Positions 11,311 through 23,763 of a stretch of DNA of 64,000 nt are shown here, piece after piece. The stretch is from the NCBI RefSeq assembly GCF_003945595.2, contig NW_024104673.1:62001-126000 (forward strand). The letters run 5' to 3'. This stretch comes from Pipra filicauda (taxonomy: Eukaryota > Chordata > Aves > Passeriformes > Pipridae). Made by a program: the position numbers and the translations under genes. The notes beneath the pieces were generated by a model. That model was not told the origin of the DNA, searched no databases, and saw nothing but the letters and a program-made list of their open reading frames with translations. The stretch's first letter is position 1, and every line of letters begins with the position of its first letter.

Positions 11311-14039
11311 CCAGAGAGGGCCGTGGGGAGCTCCGGGAATGCTCAGGATCGGGCCACCCCCTCCACCAAGAGCACAACACTCATATTTTTCCCTCGAGCC
11401 CGGCGCGGAGTCTCATCACAAAAATCCCTTTGCTTCCAAGCTCCCACGAAACAGAGGTGCTGGAAAGTCACCTAATGACTCAATTAGTTTAAAAGACGTG
11501 CTGGGAGGTGAGGCCAGCCCAGGGCAGGACCCCCTGGGCACTCCCAACCTCCCCAGAGACACGGCAGCGCGCCGAAGCGGACGGACTTTTTTCGCAGCAC
11601 CACCGACTTTCCCCACTCCTCTACCTCCGGATACCCACGGTATCCCTCCAGCAGGATCTCCCGACCCCCCGGCAGAGCGTGGCTGCCTGTTACACAACCC
11701 TGCTCGGGAGATCCTACGTGGGCAGACGTGGGTTTTCCTCGGAATCGACAGCAGCCTCTCGCTGCGGCTCCGCAGAGCATGAGCAGCTTATATAAACAGC
11801 CCTGCGAGTTACCCTGTGAGGGGGCTGCACGGAGCCCCCCCGGGCTGGGGGGGACGCTGGGAGCCGCCTTCCCCCCCCTCCCCTTCCCCTCCCCGCTTTT
11901 TCTTTCGTTCTCCTTTTTTTCTCCTTTTTTTCCCCCCCCCCCCTCTAAAACAACCCAAACCCTTGTGGGGGAAAAAGGCAGCGCGAGAGAGAAAAAGAGA
12001 GAGAGAGAGAAATGACTCAAGTGTTTTGTAACTTGTCACATTCGAAGCTGCAATTTGGAGGCAGGAAGGACGGATCCAAAATAAGTCGCCCCAACCCCCG
12101 ATTGTATAACCGAGATTCCCCCTCCCCTCCCGCCGGGGGAAAAAAATAAAAAAAAAAAAAAAAAAAAAGGGGGAATTTCTGCTGCAGATTGGCAGCTGGA
12201 AAAAGGCAGGAGAGCTCGGGGTTGTTACAGCACAGGAAGGAGCCCCCAAATTGGGAAGAATTACTCATCCGTGGAAAAGGCTCCTGTGCTGGCAGGGAAG
12301 GCGCCGGGGAAGATGCTGCAGGGGAGGAAGGATCCCAGGGATGTTTTCTCCCAGCTCAGAGCCCCGTGGTGAGGCTGAGCTCCCCGGGATGCTCCCTGGA
12401 GTGGGAGGTGATGCTGGGGAAGCACAGCTGGAGTGGGAAAGCAGGACAGAGCAGGTTTCCCTGCAGGAAAGGGACCCGGCGAGGGTTGCTGAAGGGCATC
12501 GACAACCTCTGCTGCCAAAACTGGGCTCAGAGCAGGCTGGAACCACCCCACATTCCAGGGAGGGGGTGGGAGATGCTTGGATAATCCCACAGGAAGGCTC
12601 CATCAGGGTTAGGGTGGCAAATACCTCTCCCACACTTCACTTCCCCTCCTGGTTCTCCCCCTCCTCCCAAATCCAAGCCACCAGCACCCAGCACTTCCCA
12701 GCATTTTCATCCACATGCTCAGCAACTCAGCACATCCCAGGAGAGCCTGGCTGCACCCAGAGCCTTCTGGAAGAGCAGGAAGGGTGACACCTGCCTGGAA
12801 TGGGAAGGGTGATGGAGCAGAGACACCCCCCCAATACACTCAACCCACTATTCCAGAGGTCCTGGAGCCTTTCCCTGCCCAAACAAAGCCCAAGGCCAGA
12901 GCTGTGGAGCAGGGCCAGGAACATTCCCAGCTCTCCACAGTGTCCCTGTCCCTCCAGGTTCCCCCCTCTGGTTACAGCTGATGAGGGGCAGCAGCAGTGG
13001 GGGAGGCAGGAGGGATATTTCCCACCCATTCCCAGTGCCAGCACAGGCAGAGGAGCTGGGGAGGATTCCAGGGAGAGCAGGAGGACGCCAGGAAAGATGA
13101 GAAAGATTTTGGGCAGCCATGCCCAGCTCCCCAACGATCAAACATAATCTCAGACCCCACAAATTCAACCTTCCAGGCGTAAGTGCCAGGAGCACCCGGA
13201 GGAACCTGCCTGCTGCCATAAACCCTCCTGCCCACCCAAAATGCCACTAATTCCTTTTGAAGAAGCCCAGGCAGGTCCTGGGAATGTCAGGAGACACAGT
13301 GAGTGTGACACCCCCCCTCGGGGCTCATCGATCTGCCATCGACCACCCCGTGGAAGATTTGAAACCCAGACAGGCTTTGGCATCTGCCCTCAGGTTTTGT
13401 GGGGGCAGCACTTCCTGAGGGTCTCCTCCAAAATAAACCACGGAGGGGAGTTTAAAGGAGGGGAAGGGCTGAGCTTTGCAGCCTTTTCTCCAGTGTCACC
13501 TCAGCTAAAGGCTCTCAAACCCCGAGTGCCCACGCTGGCACATCACAGGGCAGCACAGGCTGTGGTTGGCAGTCAGAACATCCCAGAAAAAAGCCAAATA
13601 TGGGGCGGGGGGGGGGGGGAAAGAAATGGGTTATTTTCAACGGATTCAGCTGCTTCTACAGCACAGTTTGGCTTTGCAATGAAAAACATAATATAAAATC
13701 TCTATTTCTTCATTACAGGCCCACCCTGGCAGGTTCATCTCTGCAGCTTTTGGATTAACAGGTGAAAATAAAGTGGGTATAAAGATGCCCTGCGGCCACA
13801 GGGACTTGCCCATGCAATAAACCAAGGGGAAAAAAAGCCAAATTCCCAGCAAATTCCCAACCAGAGCACGATCACACCCTCCCTGGGATATCCCCACTGG
13901 AATCCTGGACAGCCCATGGTGCATCCCGTCTCCACACAAACACAACCACCAGCTCCAATTTTAACACAAAACGGGGATAATTCAACACAAAAAACCTACA
14001 TCTGCGGGAGCAACACAATTATCTCCCGGAGTTAAGCGT

Positions 14040-14250
14040 TGACGGATAGAAGTTTTAATTACCAAACCTTCTCGTCCTCCCCCACGCACAAAAAAAGTGT
14101 ATTTTTCTGGCATGTTTATTTAATACTAAAATATGGCAAAATTATATGTTAGTGGAATACGTGCGGGGTGCCCGTGAAGTACAAGACGAGCTGAAATCTG
14201 TTTTGTCACCAGAGCTGAAAATATTAGTTCCTTTGATCTCTTTGGCTCCA
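14040..14250. other. Possible conserved non-coding stretch
   Basis: Non-repetitive AT-rich sequence with TTTAATACTAAAATATGG and TCCTTTGATCTCTTTGGCTC. Weak, by texture only. Confidence 0.25.
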
Positions 14251-14940
14251 AAAGCAGCTCTGGAAGGAGAGAGGGGAGAGCGGAACGCGCGGCGCATTCC
14301 AGGGCACATCCAGCCCTTGGAGGGGATCGGGGAGGATGGATCCCAGCTCCTGCCTCTGCACGTGCTCCCCGCTCACGCAGGGCCCCGGGGACTGACAACC
14401 TCCACTCCTGCACATGTCCCCGTCTCTTGATTTACCCAAAGAGAAGAGCAAGCCCAACCCAGCTGCCTTAATCGCCATGGACAGGGCTAAAGGGTGCCCC
14501 TGTCACCCATCAGTATCATTTAGGGCTTGGGCAGCGCCCAATTCCCACGGGGAATGCCCGGTGGAGCTCCGTGCTCATATCAGTCTTGATTTCATTTGGT
14601 CCTTCACACCGTTGTCTGGTTCATGTACCCGAGCTGTACAGTAACTCTGTCTGATGCATCCCGTCCCCCGGCAGCGGGATCCGGCACGGGAGCCACCCTC
14701 TGCTCCAAAACCTGGCTGCCAACAGGGAACAGCAGCAGCTCCAGCCTGCTCGAGACCAGCGAGATATAGGTTACTCACTTCCCAACATATAGACAGGCGG
14801 AGGTTGCAATCACGAGTGAATCCTCCAGCAGGAATTTTTTCTTTCCTCCCTCCCCCCCCCTCCCTCCCTTCCTTGGAAATTCACAGCCAACCTGCTAATG
14901 AGTCTTTGTGAAACTTGTGCCTTCTTACCTCTAATTTTAC

Positions 14941-15230
14941 AGCCTGTTCGGATTTGAGCTCTGTGGACAGCCTCACATTTGGTTTGGAATTATAGGCTGA
15001 GTGGCTGTTCTCTCCTATTATTGTGCTGTCAATCTCGTATTAGCACATTATAATATGCTACACTGAATGCATCTGTTCCGTAGATCACAAGTCCTAATTG
15101 TCATTTGTTGAATCACTTTGTCTTATATGATTGTTAAGCAATTATTTCACCCAAAGCAGCTTAAACTTTGATTACTGTATAGTGTTTACAGGGATCAAAG
15201 AGAAAATCAGCGGCTGCTTCAAACATTTTG
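14941..15230. other. Candidate conserved non-coding element
   Basis: A repeat-free, AT-rich, frame-free stretch contrasts with the GC-rich and simple-repeat DNA around it. It contains homeodomain-like TCCTAATTGTCATTTG and Sox/TCF-like CTTTGATTACTG. The near-palindrome TAGCACATTATAATATGCTA has two mismatches. The texture is like vertebrate developmental enhancers; conservation is not shown by this sequence alone. Confidence 0.4.
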
Positions 15231-16974
15231 CTGCTGGAACAGTCACAAGTGTGTCCCACACGCCGGAGATGCCGACACACAGCAACGAGACCGGGTGACC
15301 TGTGGGTTCTTCCCACCCTCCTGGCCTCAAGGGGAACATTTTATTTGTCCGGGGTGGTTAAAGGTCCAGCAAACGTGGAGGTAATGAGGCAAATGGGAAG
15401 TGACATTCCTGCCAAGATTGCTCATGGAAAGAGGCTCTCATGGCGTGTGACACCAGCTGTCCCAAAGGTCCCCTCCGCTGGGGAAAGGGCCCGGTGGGGA
15501 ATAACACCCTGTGCTGTGTTGTTAAAGCACTCCGGCGCTTTACATCAAGGGAAAAGCTCCTCAAAAGGCTTGGAAATCAAAGCTCAGGGATCACATCCCA
15601 AAGTGACCCCCCAAAAAAAGCACCAGCGCTCGCAGCGGGCGGGTCAGCAGAGGACAGGGCTGGAGCAGCACGGAGAGCCCGCAGCACGCACAGCTGGTGG
15701 CTGTACCACCCCACGCTGCAGCCCTCAAAGAGGCACTTTGGTAGCTCACAGCCCTCACACCACCATCCCCTGGCTGCAGGGCCGGGCCCAGGCGCCGGGA
15801 GCCGCTGGGCTGGGATGCTGGAATGATGCTGAAACGCCACAGCAGGGTCCCAGGGCATGGGAACCCAAACCAGCAAGGCCAAAGGGAGGGGTTCATCACC
15901 AGGGGCTTGGGCTAATCCCCATAACATGGGGCTGACAGCATCGGGAAGGAATGTTGGGCCATTGTTTCTAAGGAGCCCAGACAGGGCTGAGAGAGAAAAA
16001 ACACTCTGGTGGCTCCGTAACTCCAGACGGTTCCACGAGCCAAGGAGGATACACAAACTGTCAGGAATCTTCTGCTTAAAACCATCTTCTTTTACGAGCC
16101 TCAAATTGAACCTGAGTGCCACGGAAAAGGCCCCTCTCAGCCAGCTGCAAATCCCCTCCTGACACAACTGGAGCACAGGAGACTGAACAGACCTTCTCCT
16201 CCCTTTGTTAAAAGTTAATGGATTTGCTCATACAAATGATTTTTCCAAATAATGGGCCCCAGCCCCTAGAGCACTGAAACCTTTATAAATCAGGACTGTC
16301 CCCAACTCGGCCACCAAGTGCTCACAAAAAGGGGAGAACTGGGGACAAGGCTGGGCTATAACCAAGTGCACTTTGCTGTGGACTCCAGGCACGACCCAAA
16401 CTCCTGGGAGAGGCTCATTGCCCTGCCCTTCCCTCCCTGGGCATGGCTGGGATCCCCAGTGCCATGGCAGGACATCTCCAGCCCCAGGGCAGCACCCCTG
16501 GGTGCTGGTCACAGGTTTGGGCACAGAGAGCTGCTGCATGAACCCCTGAGGGGATCATCCCACGGATCACACAGCCAGGGGCTTCTCCAGCTGCCTTTTC
16601 AGCTCCAGTTCATTCCACCGTGGAAATGGTTTTAAATAAGTGACCTGGACAGCTGCAGAAAGAAGTTGTAGCTCGTGGATTGTGGCTTGGCCAGGAGAGG
16701 GTTCTTCCAAAAACAGCTTAAGTTTAAAATAGTTGAGTTTGGGGTAGGAACCCTGAGAAAAGCACTTTTTCCTGGACCTTGCCTGGAATAAAAGCCCTAC
16801 TCCTTCCCATGTATCCTAAACAACGCATGGCACAGCCCAAAAGAAAACCAACGAGGCCTCTAACTAAGGAAGTTGTCAAACCCTGGGATGAAAACAAATC
16901 TGGAGGAGCAGGTAAAAGGTAACTCCACAAACCGCGGCCGGAGAACTCCCGGCAGGTAAAATTGCTTTTTAACA

Positions 16975-17260
16975 AGGAGACAAGTCCCATCAACGGCATC
17001 TGCCGTATGTTTTTATAAAGCCCAGAGATATGTGTTCGAAAAGGCCGGTAAATAAAGTTCCCATCGATTTGATCTCAAGTGTAATCTGTTTTTCTGTCTG
17101 CCACCAGCCGCGGCAATAAAAGCGAATCAGGGAACGCGGCGCTCGGGTTAATGCGACGATACATCATCTTCGGGGGGGATTGCTTAGCTGCAGGATTTAT
17201 AAACTCGCCCCCAAATTGATGCAATGGCCAATTTTCTTTTCCAATTTATTTTTTGGTCGA
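16975..17260. other. Possible conserved non-coding stretch
   Basis: Non-repetitive sequence with ATCGATTTGATCTCAAGTGT, CCGCGGCAATAAAAGCGAAT and CAAATTGATGCAATGGCCAA. It is mixed in composition and has no frame. Weak, by texture only. Confidence 0.25.
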
Positions 17261-17503
17261 GCCAAGCAATATCGTGGCAGGGCAAGGAGGACGCATTTCC
17301 CGTCTTTCCAGATGTTCCCTCCCGCTCCGTCGGCCCCGGGGAAGGGCCTCCGGCAGCTCCTCTGCTGGGGTGTTTTTGGGAAGGTGCCGGTGGAAGCTTT
17401 AATATTTGGGGTTTGCTCCGTGTTACAACCTTACAGTGGCACCCAAAGGGTGCGTGGGGTGTGCACAGAGCAAGTTATTTGGTGTTCAGGGGGTCTTCCA
17501 GTG

Positions 17504-17655
17504 AGGACTGAGCATCCCCTGCATCCCAGGGCTGCATCCCACATGGACTGAGCATCCCCAGCATCCCAGGGCTGCATCCCACATGGACTGAGCATCCCCA
17601 GCATCCCAGGGCTGCATCCCACATGGACTGAGCATCCCCAGCATCCCAGGGCTAC
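17504..17655. repeat. 40-bp minisatellite
   Basis: GGACTGAGCATCCCCAGCAT units recur at about 17504, 17544, 17584 and 17624; the last copy is partial. Confidence 0.92.
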
Positions 17656-19839
17656 GACTCCCAGTCCTCTGCACACCAGGACAGACCAACTGGCTGCTCT
17701 GCTCCAGCACAGGGCTGGGAGACAGGCACATCCCACCCACCCAAAACGTGGGCACAAGCTGTGCCCAGCAGTCAAAGGGTTTCTAAGGTACCCAAACCAT
17801 CCCTAACCAAACTCCTGTGCCTGGCAAAGCATCCCTTACTCCTTTGCCTGCCTGTGTTGCTCTCAGAGATGCAGCCAGACACAACAGCTGCCTTCACTGC
17901 ATCAAAAGAGTCCAAAAATGGGTCTTTGGGGCAGCAGAAGTGATGTTTGATAGAGCTGGTTTTAACAGCCCAGTGTTCAAACTGGACAAGCATCATGGAA
18001 AATTAAAAACCACTCTAACCACACATAAAACAACGTATAAAGTCCTCCAGGCCAGGTTTTGATGCCACCAGAGCTCAGCTTTGCAAGATGCCACCTCACT
18101 TTAAGGCCCTTCACCCAAAAACATCAAGGAGCACCAAAGGCTGGGAGGGGAGACCTTGGGCACAGGCAGGGTCAAACCTGACTGACCCCCCTCCCAAAAT
18201 CCATCACCAGTATCTGGGACAAGGACGGGAAACATCCCATTCCCTCCCTCCCTCCTCGGAAAACTGATAAATATTTCCAGAGATAAAAACAAACACTCCG
18301 CATTTGGCTTTTTTGGTGGTTGTTTTTCTTGAAGAGACAAAGTGTTCCACAGAGAGCCGACACTTCCTACACAAGTTTGCATCCTCAAACCCTGAGTTTT
18401 TCTGCCGCTGATTCGGGTGGAGAAAAAAAAAAGCATCTCCAGCCCTTCACCCAGCCCTCAGCACCCCAGCCAGGGATCACTGAGCCTCTCGTGTGCCCGG
18501 GAGCATCACGTGGAGGACAGAGACAACTTTGGGGAAGTGAGGTTTCCCCTTCTCACTCGGGGAACAAATAAAGGATAATCCAAGTTTCCTGGGCTTCGAA
18601 AATCCACGAAAACAACTCACACACCTCAGCCCTGTGACGCAACTCTTGTTCCCACTCGATTTAGGGTGATTTTTTTTTTTTTTTTTTGAGGGAATAATAT
18701 TATGCTGAAGCATCCTTACGGGTTCAGGAGTAAGAGAATGAAATATTCCTATAAAGAAAAGTATGAAGCATTTCAGATCCAGTTCTCTGTGATGGGTTTA
18801 AGGCCGGCCAGCCCCTTGCCCAAAATTAACCCTGGATGAAGTTGGAATGTTCAGCTGGGGATGTGGGGTTTTTTTTTTGGGAAGGGCCAGAGGAGAAAAA
18901 TCAACACAAACCACGGGAAGCAGCAGGACCCGTGTCCTCAGATGCCGCCTGAGCACAAGATGTGCTGAGATGTCTTGGAAGGAAACGGTGCCAAATCCAT
19001 CAGCAGAGCCAGCCCTGATGCCAGCGGGAGCCACTGGCCCCCCTGGGAGGGGCTCCCCAGGGATCTGCCCCCCTCCCTGGGCCACAGCTGGCATCCCATC
19101 CCAAAATAAACGGGTGCTGGTGACACACACCCGGCTCTCAAACCCAAACTGGGGATGTTCACTCCCCTGCCCTCGTTTTTGGGCTCAGGGATGCAGAGCC
19201 TGCATCCCCCTGGCACAGCGGGGAAGGGTCTGGCTCTCATCCCTAAAATCCTCCCCCAGCCCAGCAGCACCGTTCACCCAACGGAGACACATCCACCAGC
19301 CAGTCCCTTCCCTTCTCCCTGCCGGGCTTTGCTTTCCAGGACTAAAACATAAAGGAAAAACAACTGCCTGGGAAACAACAATCTCTGGGAAACTTCAAAC
19401 TCCTGGAAAGCGCCGCGGGGCCGACGGATGATCCCGTGTGCAGCAGCCTCTGCCAGGAAGGAGGGTTATTTTGGAAGAATCAGACATCTTTAAGGAAAAG
19501 TTCTACTTCAAACCATGTGATCCACGGGGGGGGGAAGAGACTTCCCAGACGGCGAGGAAGAGTCGGAAAAACGGATTGTTAACGCCCCGAGGCACACGAG
19601 AAGTGAGTTTTCCCTTATCCAGCTGAGCCAGGGCTGGAGCCAGCGACGGGAAACACGGCACTTATTGGGATTTGGGAGTTCTTGGGGTGCCAGCAAGGAT
19701 TTCACAGGGATTTAGGAACGCTGAGAGTCGACGCCACCACATCCTCGGACACCCAGCTGGACACGGCGGGCAGGATTCCCTCCCTGAACAGCTCCCACTT
19801 GTCCTCCTGCTCCCCTGCCCAGGGCACGCCCAGCAGTCC

Positions 19840-19905
19840 CCCAGTTGCTCCCAGTTTTCCCAGTCGCTCCCAGTTTTCCCAGTCGCTCCCAGTCCCGGCG
19901 GCGCT
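19840..19905. repeat. 21-bp tandem repeat
   Basis: Three to four copies of CCCAGTCGCTCCCAGTTTTC. Confidence 0.8.
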
Positions 19906-20129
19906 GGGAAGTTCAATGCTACCACCTGGTGGCATCAGGGTGGAACTGCAGCACCGGGACCCCCCCCCAACTCCTCATCCCGAATTCCATCGGGATCCCG
20001 CAGCAGCACCGGCTGGAAACGTCAAATCCCAGATATCAAAGCCAGAGCGTGGGATGGTCTTTAAAAATATCGACCAAAAAAAAAAAAAAAATCGTAAAAA
20101 TATTTTCCTTTTTTTTTTTTCTGGTGGCA

Positions 20130-20920
20130 AAAAAATTAAATTAAAATGGCCAAAGTGGAGGAAAAAAAAATAAAATAAAAGTGTCCAGAATACACCAAAA
20201 ATTAAATGACCACAACAGAGGAAAAAACATTGAAGTGGCCAAAACATAGGAAAAAAAATAAAAATTTACAGCGGCCACAACGCAGCAAGAAAATTATTTA
20301 ATTTTTTTCCTACACTGAGGCCACTTAGTTCATATTTTCCCCTATGTTGTGGCCGTTTAATTAATTTTTTAAAAATAGCCACACTACAGCAAAAATTAAA
20401 TTCATTAGGTGGCCACAACACAGCAAAAAAATTAAATCATTAAGTGGCCAAATATAGCAAAATTTTAAATCATTAAGTGGTCACAGTGTAGCAAAAAAAA
20501 AGGTATTTAATTTCTTTGTTACATTCTGGCCACTTAATAAAATGGTCACAATACAAAAAAAAAATAATTAATACTTTTAGAAGGGCATAATGTGGCAAAA
20601 ATTTAAATGATTAAGTAGCCACAATGTAGGGAATATTATAAGTGGCTACAAGGTAGGCAAAATAACGTTTATAAGGCAGAGGATATTTTTAATTGAATGT
20701 CTGGAATATGGCGAAAATATTTATTAAATGGCTACAGCGTGGCAGAAATATTTGTTAAAATGGTTGCAACGTAGCCAAAATATTTAGGAAATGGCCAGGG
20801 TAGCAAAAAAAAAATATTTAAAAGTGGCCTCAAGGTAGTAAAAACAAAAGTGTGATTGCAGGAAAAGATGATTTAACGGCCACGATGTGGGAAAAAAATA
20901 ATAATAAATGGCCAGGATGT
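20130..20920. repeat. Diverged A-rich minisatellite with a GGCCAC core
   Basis: About 20 irregular copies of a 30-45 base unit containing GTGGCCACAA, then T/CGTAGCAAAAA and an ATTTAAA or ATTAAAT stretch. Both A-rich and T-rich versions of the core occur (for example TTTCCTACACTGAGGCCACT near 20310), so some units are inverted. It ends about 130 bases from the PEBP4 exon at 21052. Confidence 0.8.
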
Positions 20921-21051
20921 CGGGGAAAAAAAAAGTTTGTCCATGCTCAGACTTGCACAAAAGCTCTGAAGTAACGGGGGAAAAAAGGCTGAAAAAAAGT
21001 CACCCCAATGCCAGTAAATTCCTTGAAGGTGGAAGTTGGAGCAGGACTCAC

Positions 21052-22121
21052 CTTCTCAGCCCAGGAGTAGCGGACGTGGGGGCTGCCCCATTCCCGGCTG
21101 AGCCGCCGCCGGTAGCCGTGGCACTTGGGGACGTAGGAGCAGGACACGTCCCCCACGTCGGGGTAGATCACTTCCAAATCCCCTCTGGAAAAGAGGGAAG
21201 AGAGGGCAAGGTGAGATCCCAGTGGTGCCAGAGGTGGGAATCGGGCACCACATCCCAGCCGGGCTCGGGATGGGGTTGGAATGGGGGATCCAAAGGGGGG
21301 GAAAATCCAAAGGGGGGGAAAATCCAAAGGGGGGGAAAATCCAAAGGGGGGGAAAATCCAAAGGGGGGGAAAATCCAAAGGGGGGGAAAATCCAAAGGGG
21401 GGGAAAATCCAAAGGGGGGGAAAATCCAAAGGGGGGAATCCAAAGGTGGTGCAGCGAACACAGGACGGAACCTCTGCTCCTGCTCCCGGGCAGCAGCAGG
21501 AATTTAAACTTTCATTACCAGGTACTGGGAGGAAATTCCTCCCTGTGAGGGTGGTGAGGCCCTGGAATGGATTTCCCAGAGGACACCCCATCCCTGGAAG
21601 TGTCCAAGGCCAGGTTGGACAGGGTTTGGAGCAACCTGGGCTAGCAGGAGGTGTCCCTGCCCATGGCAGAGGGTGGAACAAGATGATCCTTAAAGTCCCT
21701 TCCAAGCAAACCATGCCAGGATTGTATGGAAAAGCAGTCTTTTCTACAGCATCCTGTCATCCCTGATTCTGTAAAAGTCACTTTTAAAGCCCCCACACGA
21801 CAGGCCAGGGAATAACTTGAGGTGGTCAGAAACAGCCTGGATTCCTGGCCAAAGGAGGAAAACAGTCAGTGTTTATAGTGCTGGCAAAGGGGATACTGGA
21901 ATTCCTGTCCCAGGAGGTGACACACTGGACACTGAGGGCAGCCCGTGGTGGGATGTCCAGGGCTGGTGCAGGTGAGGAAGGAGACAGAGCATCACTCACC
22001 TGCAGAAGTCCTTGTCCGAGTCGCTGAGTGTCTGGAAGATGCAGGTTCGGGAAGTGTGGTTCCCCCGGACACCGGTGAGGAACAGGCTGAGAGCCACCAA
22101 CACGGCGCTCAGGAGCCTCAT
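21052..22121 (-). CDS. PEBP4: PEBP4 5' coding exons (phosphatidylethanolamine-binding protein 4), partial
   Basis: Two coding exons are visible: 22121-22000 (start codon at 22121) and 21184-21052. The first encodes a signal peptide (MRLLSAVLVALSLFLTGVRG), then residues 21-40 ending in DKDFC. It ends in phase 2 at a CAG|gtgagt donor. The second starts after a tttccag acceptor, completes an Arg codon and adds 44 codons to a GAGAAG|gtgagt donor in phase 0. The joined 85 residues resemble the N-terminus of vertebrate PEBP4: a short secreted leader, an FC-x-G-x-LEV-x-YP-like motif, and two cysteines spaced as in C-x5-C. The PEBP ligand-binding core (the DPDAP and RHW motifs) would lie in later exons, which I do not find. 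PEBP4 is a secreted or lysosomal PEBP-family protein reported to affect cell survival signalling. The minus-strand position beside RHOBTB2 matches human synteny, which supports the call. The remaining gene must lie to the left of this window. Confidence 0.86.
21286..21440. repeat. 17-bp G-rich minisatellite in PEBP4 intron
   Basis: Eight near-perfect copies of AAAATCCAAAGGGGGGG plus partial units at both ends. Each unit carries a G7 run, so the plus strand could form G-quadruplexes. It sits about 100 bases upstream of the acceptor of the 21184 exon in transcription order. Confidence 0.95.
21525..21735 (+). mobile_element. CR1 LINE fragment in PEBP4 intron
   Basis: Forward 3' end of CR1: CCTGGAAGTGTCCAAGGCCA, then AGGTTGGACAGGG and GTGTCCCTGCCCATGGCAGA, ending in the usual block before the ATTCT(A)TG-type tail, which is degraded here. 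It lies directly downstream of the 17-bp G-rich array. Confidence 0.88.
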
Positions 22122-22848
22122 CCTGCCCTGGGGGACAGAGGGACAGGCAGGGTCAGCCCCCACCACACTCCAGTTCAGCTCCCAGCCCCAAAACCAGCTC
22201 CAGGAAAAGTCCTGACGCATCGCTTTCCCCTCCAGTTCCACAACTTTTATCCCAGTTACCCTGCCAGCAAACCCCGAGCCCCCAGCAAGGCCCCCCCATC
22301 TCAGAGGACCCGTTTCCACCAGGCTGGTGCATCGTCACCCTCCACGTGGCGCCGGGGATGTGCCCATGTGGTGGCACAAGGCTCAGCCCCACGGTGATCC
22401 CTGTGACACCACAGAGCCCGGGCAGCTCCAAGAGGGGACAGAGTCCCTGTCTCCAGCTGCTGCTCTCCCTAACACGACGGAAAAGATGGAAAACTGGGAT
22501 CAGGCTCGCTCACGGTCTATCCAAGACCGTCACCAAAGGACACACAACCAGCCACCACACCCTGACACGTCCCCGGCCCCGGGCAGGGTCTCTGCAGGGG
22601 AACAGCCCGAGGGTTCATCCCGAACCCATCCACCCCCTCCAGCACCAGGGCAGAGCTCTCCCCGCACCAGGACAGCCATGGACACCCAGGTTAGAGCCAT
22701 ACAAAGCCTTGAGGATGAGGAGACAGGGTTTTATTTGCCCACCCCCCTGCCAAGCCCAGCTCCAGCCCTCGCCTCCCCAGGCCACACCAGCCTGCTGGAC
22801 CCAGGAGCCAACAGGGCCACCGGGACCGGCCCTGCCCGAGCCACTTAC

Positions 22849-22960
22849 CGGGGTCCCGGGGATGGCTGAGCAGCTCCCAGGCAAAGCCCGGAGGTTTGAG
22901 GTTGCCGTGGAGATGGTTTCCTTGGAAGGAAGGGAAAGAAGGGACTGGGAACTGAAAGCA
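22849..22960 (-). other. PEBP4: Probable non-coding 5' exon of PEBP4
   Basis: Reading the minus strand, a strong donor (CCCCGG|gtaagt) lies at 22849/22848. The next acceptor downstream is cccccag at 22129-22128, six bases before the PEBP4 start codon, so this is a natural leader exon. Its 5' limit is not visible and the upper coordinate is approximate. A TATATAA-like stretch on the minus strand lies at about 23238-23248, but it is too far from the donor to be tied to this exon with confidence. Confidence 0.45.
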
Positions 22961-23763
22961 AAACCCCAGGGAAGGGGCAGCTCGGCGCTCGAGAGCTGCC
23001 AACGGGTTTCAACCCCCCAACGGTCCCCAACGGCCCCAACAGCTCCGGGGTCCTCCCCTGCCCAACCCCCCCCCACACACACACACTCCCTGCACTGGAG
23101 GCTTCCAAGCTGATTAGGAAGGATGTGACCCAAACATTCATTTGCCAGTCTCCTCCATTGCCTAATCAGTTCTGGATGAGGCACATGCAGAAATCCCCCA
23201 GCCAGTTGGGAGCAGGGATTACACCACAGACTGTATCATTATATAATGAGGCGCCGGCACGCAGAGCGAACACGAGCGAGGACCAGCAGCGCTGTCATCC
23301 TGGAGAGAGAGGCACCAGGCTCCAACTAATTGGAAACATTAATGTATTGGGAATGATCTGGAGGGTTGAGGGGCTAATGGCTCTGGTTCCCACGCTGCAG
23401 CCCCGTAATTAGAGCCCTGATCCCTGCAAACAGGCTCACGTGAGTAATGCCTTTCCCATCGGAGTCAGGGCTGCTGGTTCACATGAGTCAGGAGAGCCAC
23501 GGTGGGGTTTGCATCCTCACAGTGGCCCAGGCCACGGGGGGGTTGATGAGCCGGGGTGCCCAGACCCAGCAGGGCTGGTAATCAGCACAAACTGCCCCAA
23601 AACTCTGCCGTGGAAAGGCGGATTTCTGAGAAAAGCAGGAGCTCCCTTGGAAAACTGAGCGTGTGGCTGGAAGTTTAGCAAGAGGCAGCAGGCAAAGGTC
23701 AGGACAGACACAAGGGCTTGGATACCTGGAGAGCTGGAGACGTGGACTCTCACCTTGGTAAAC

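Larger units (their letters stand above)
1..21051 (-). other. PEBP4: Long PEBP4 intron, no exons recognised
   Basis: No open frame in this 21 kb resembles PEBP-family sequence or any protein I know; the long open frames are tandem-repeat or GC-skew artefacts. Because PEBP4 is transcribed leftward and its second coding exon ends at 21052 with a good donor, the stretch is most simply the following intron. It contains the minisatellites, AT-rich DNA, CR1 fragment and candidate conserved elements listed separately. A short exon with little flanking open frame could have been missed. Confidence 0.6.

Noticed and set aside
12607..12615. Telomere-like GGGTTAGGG
   Set aside because: A single copy, with no tandem run.
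21168..21461. Repeated FPPLWIFPPFG-type protein on the minus strand
   Set aside because: It is the translation of the 17-bp intronic minisatellite (three units equal 51 bases, so all frames cycle).
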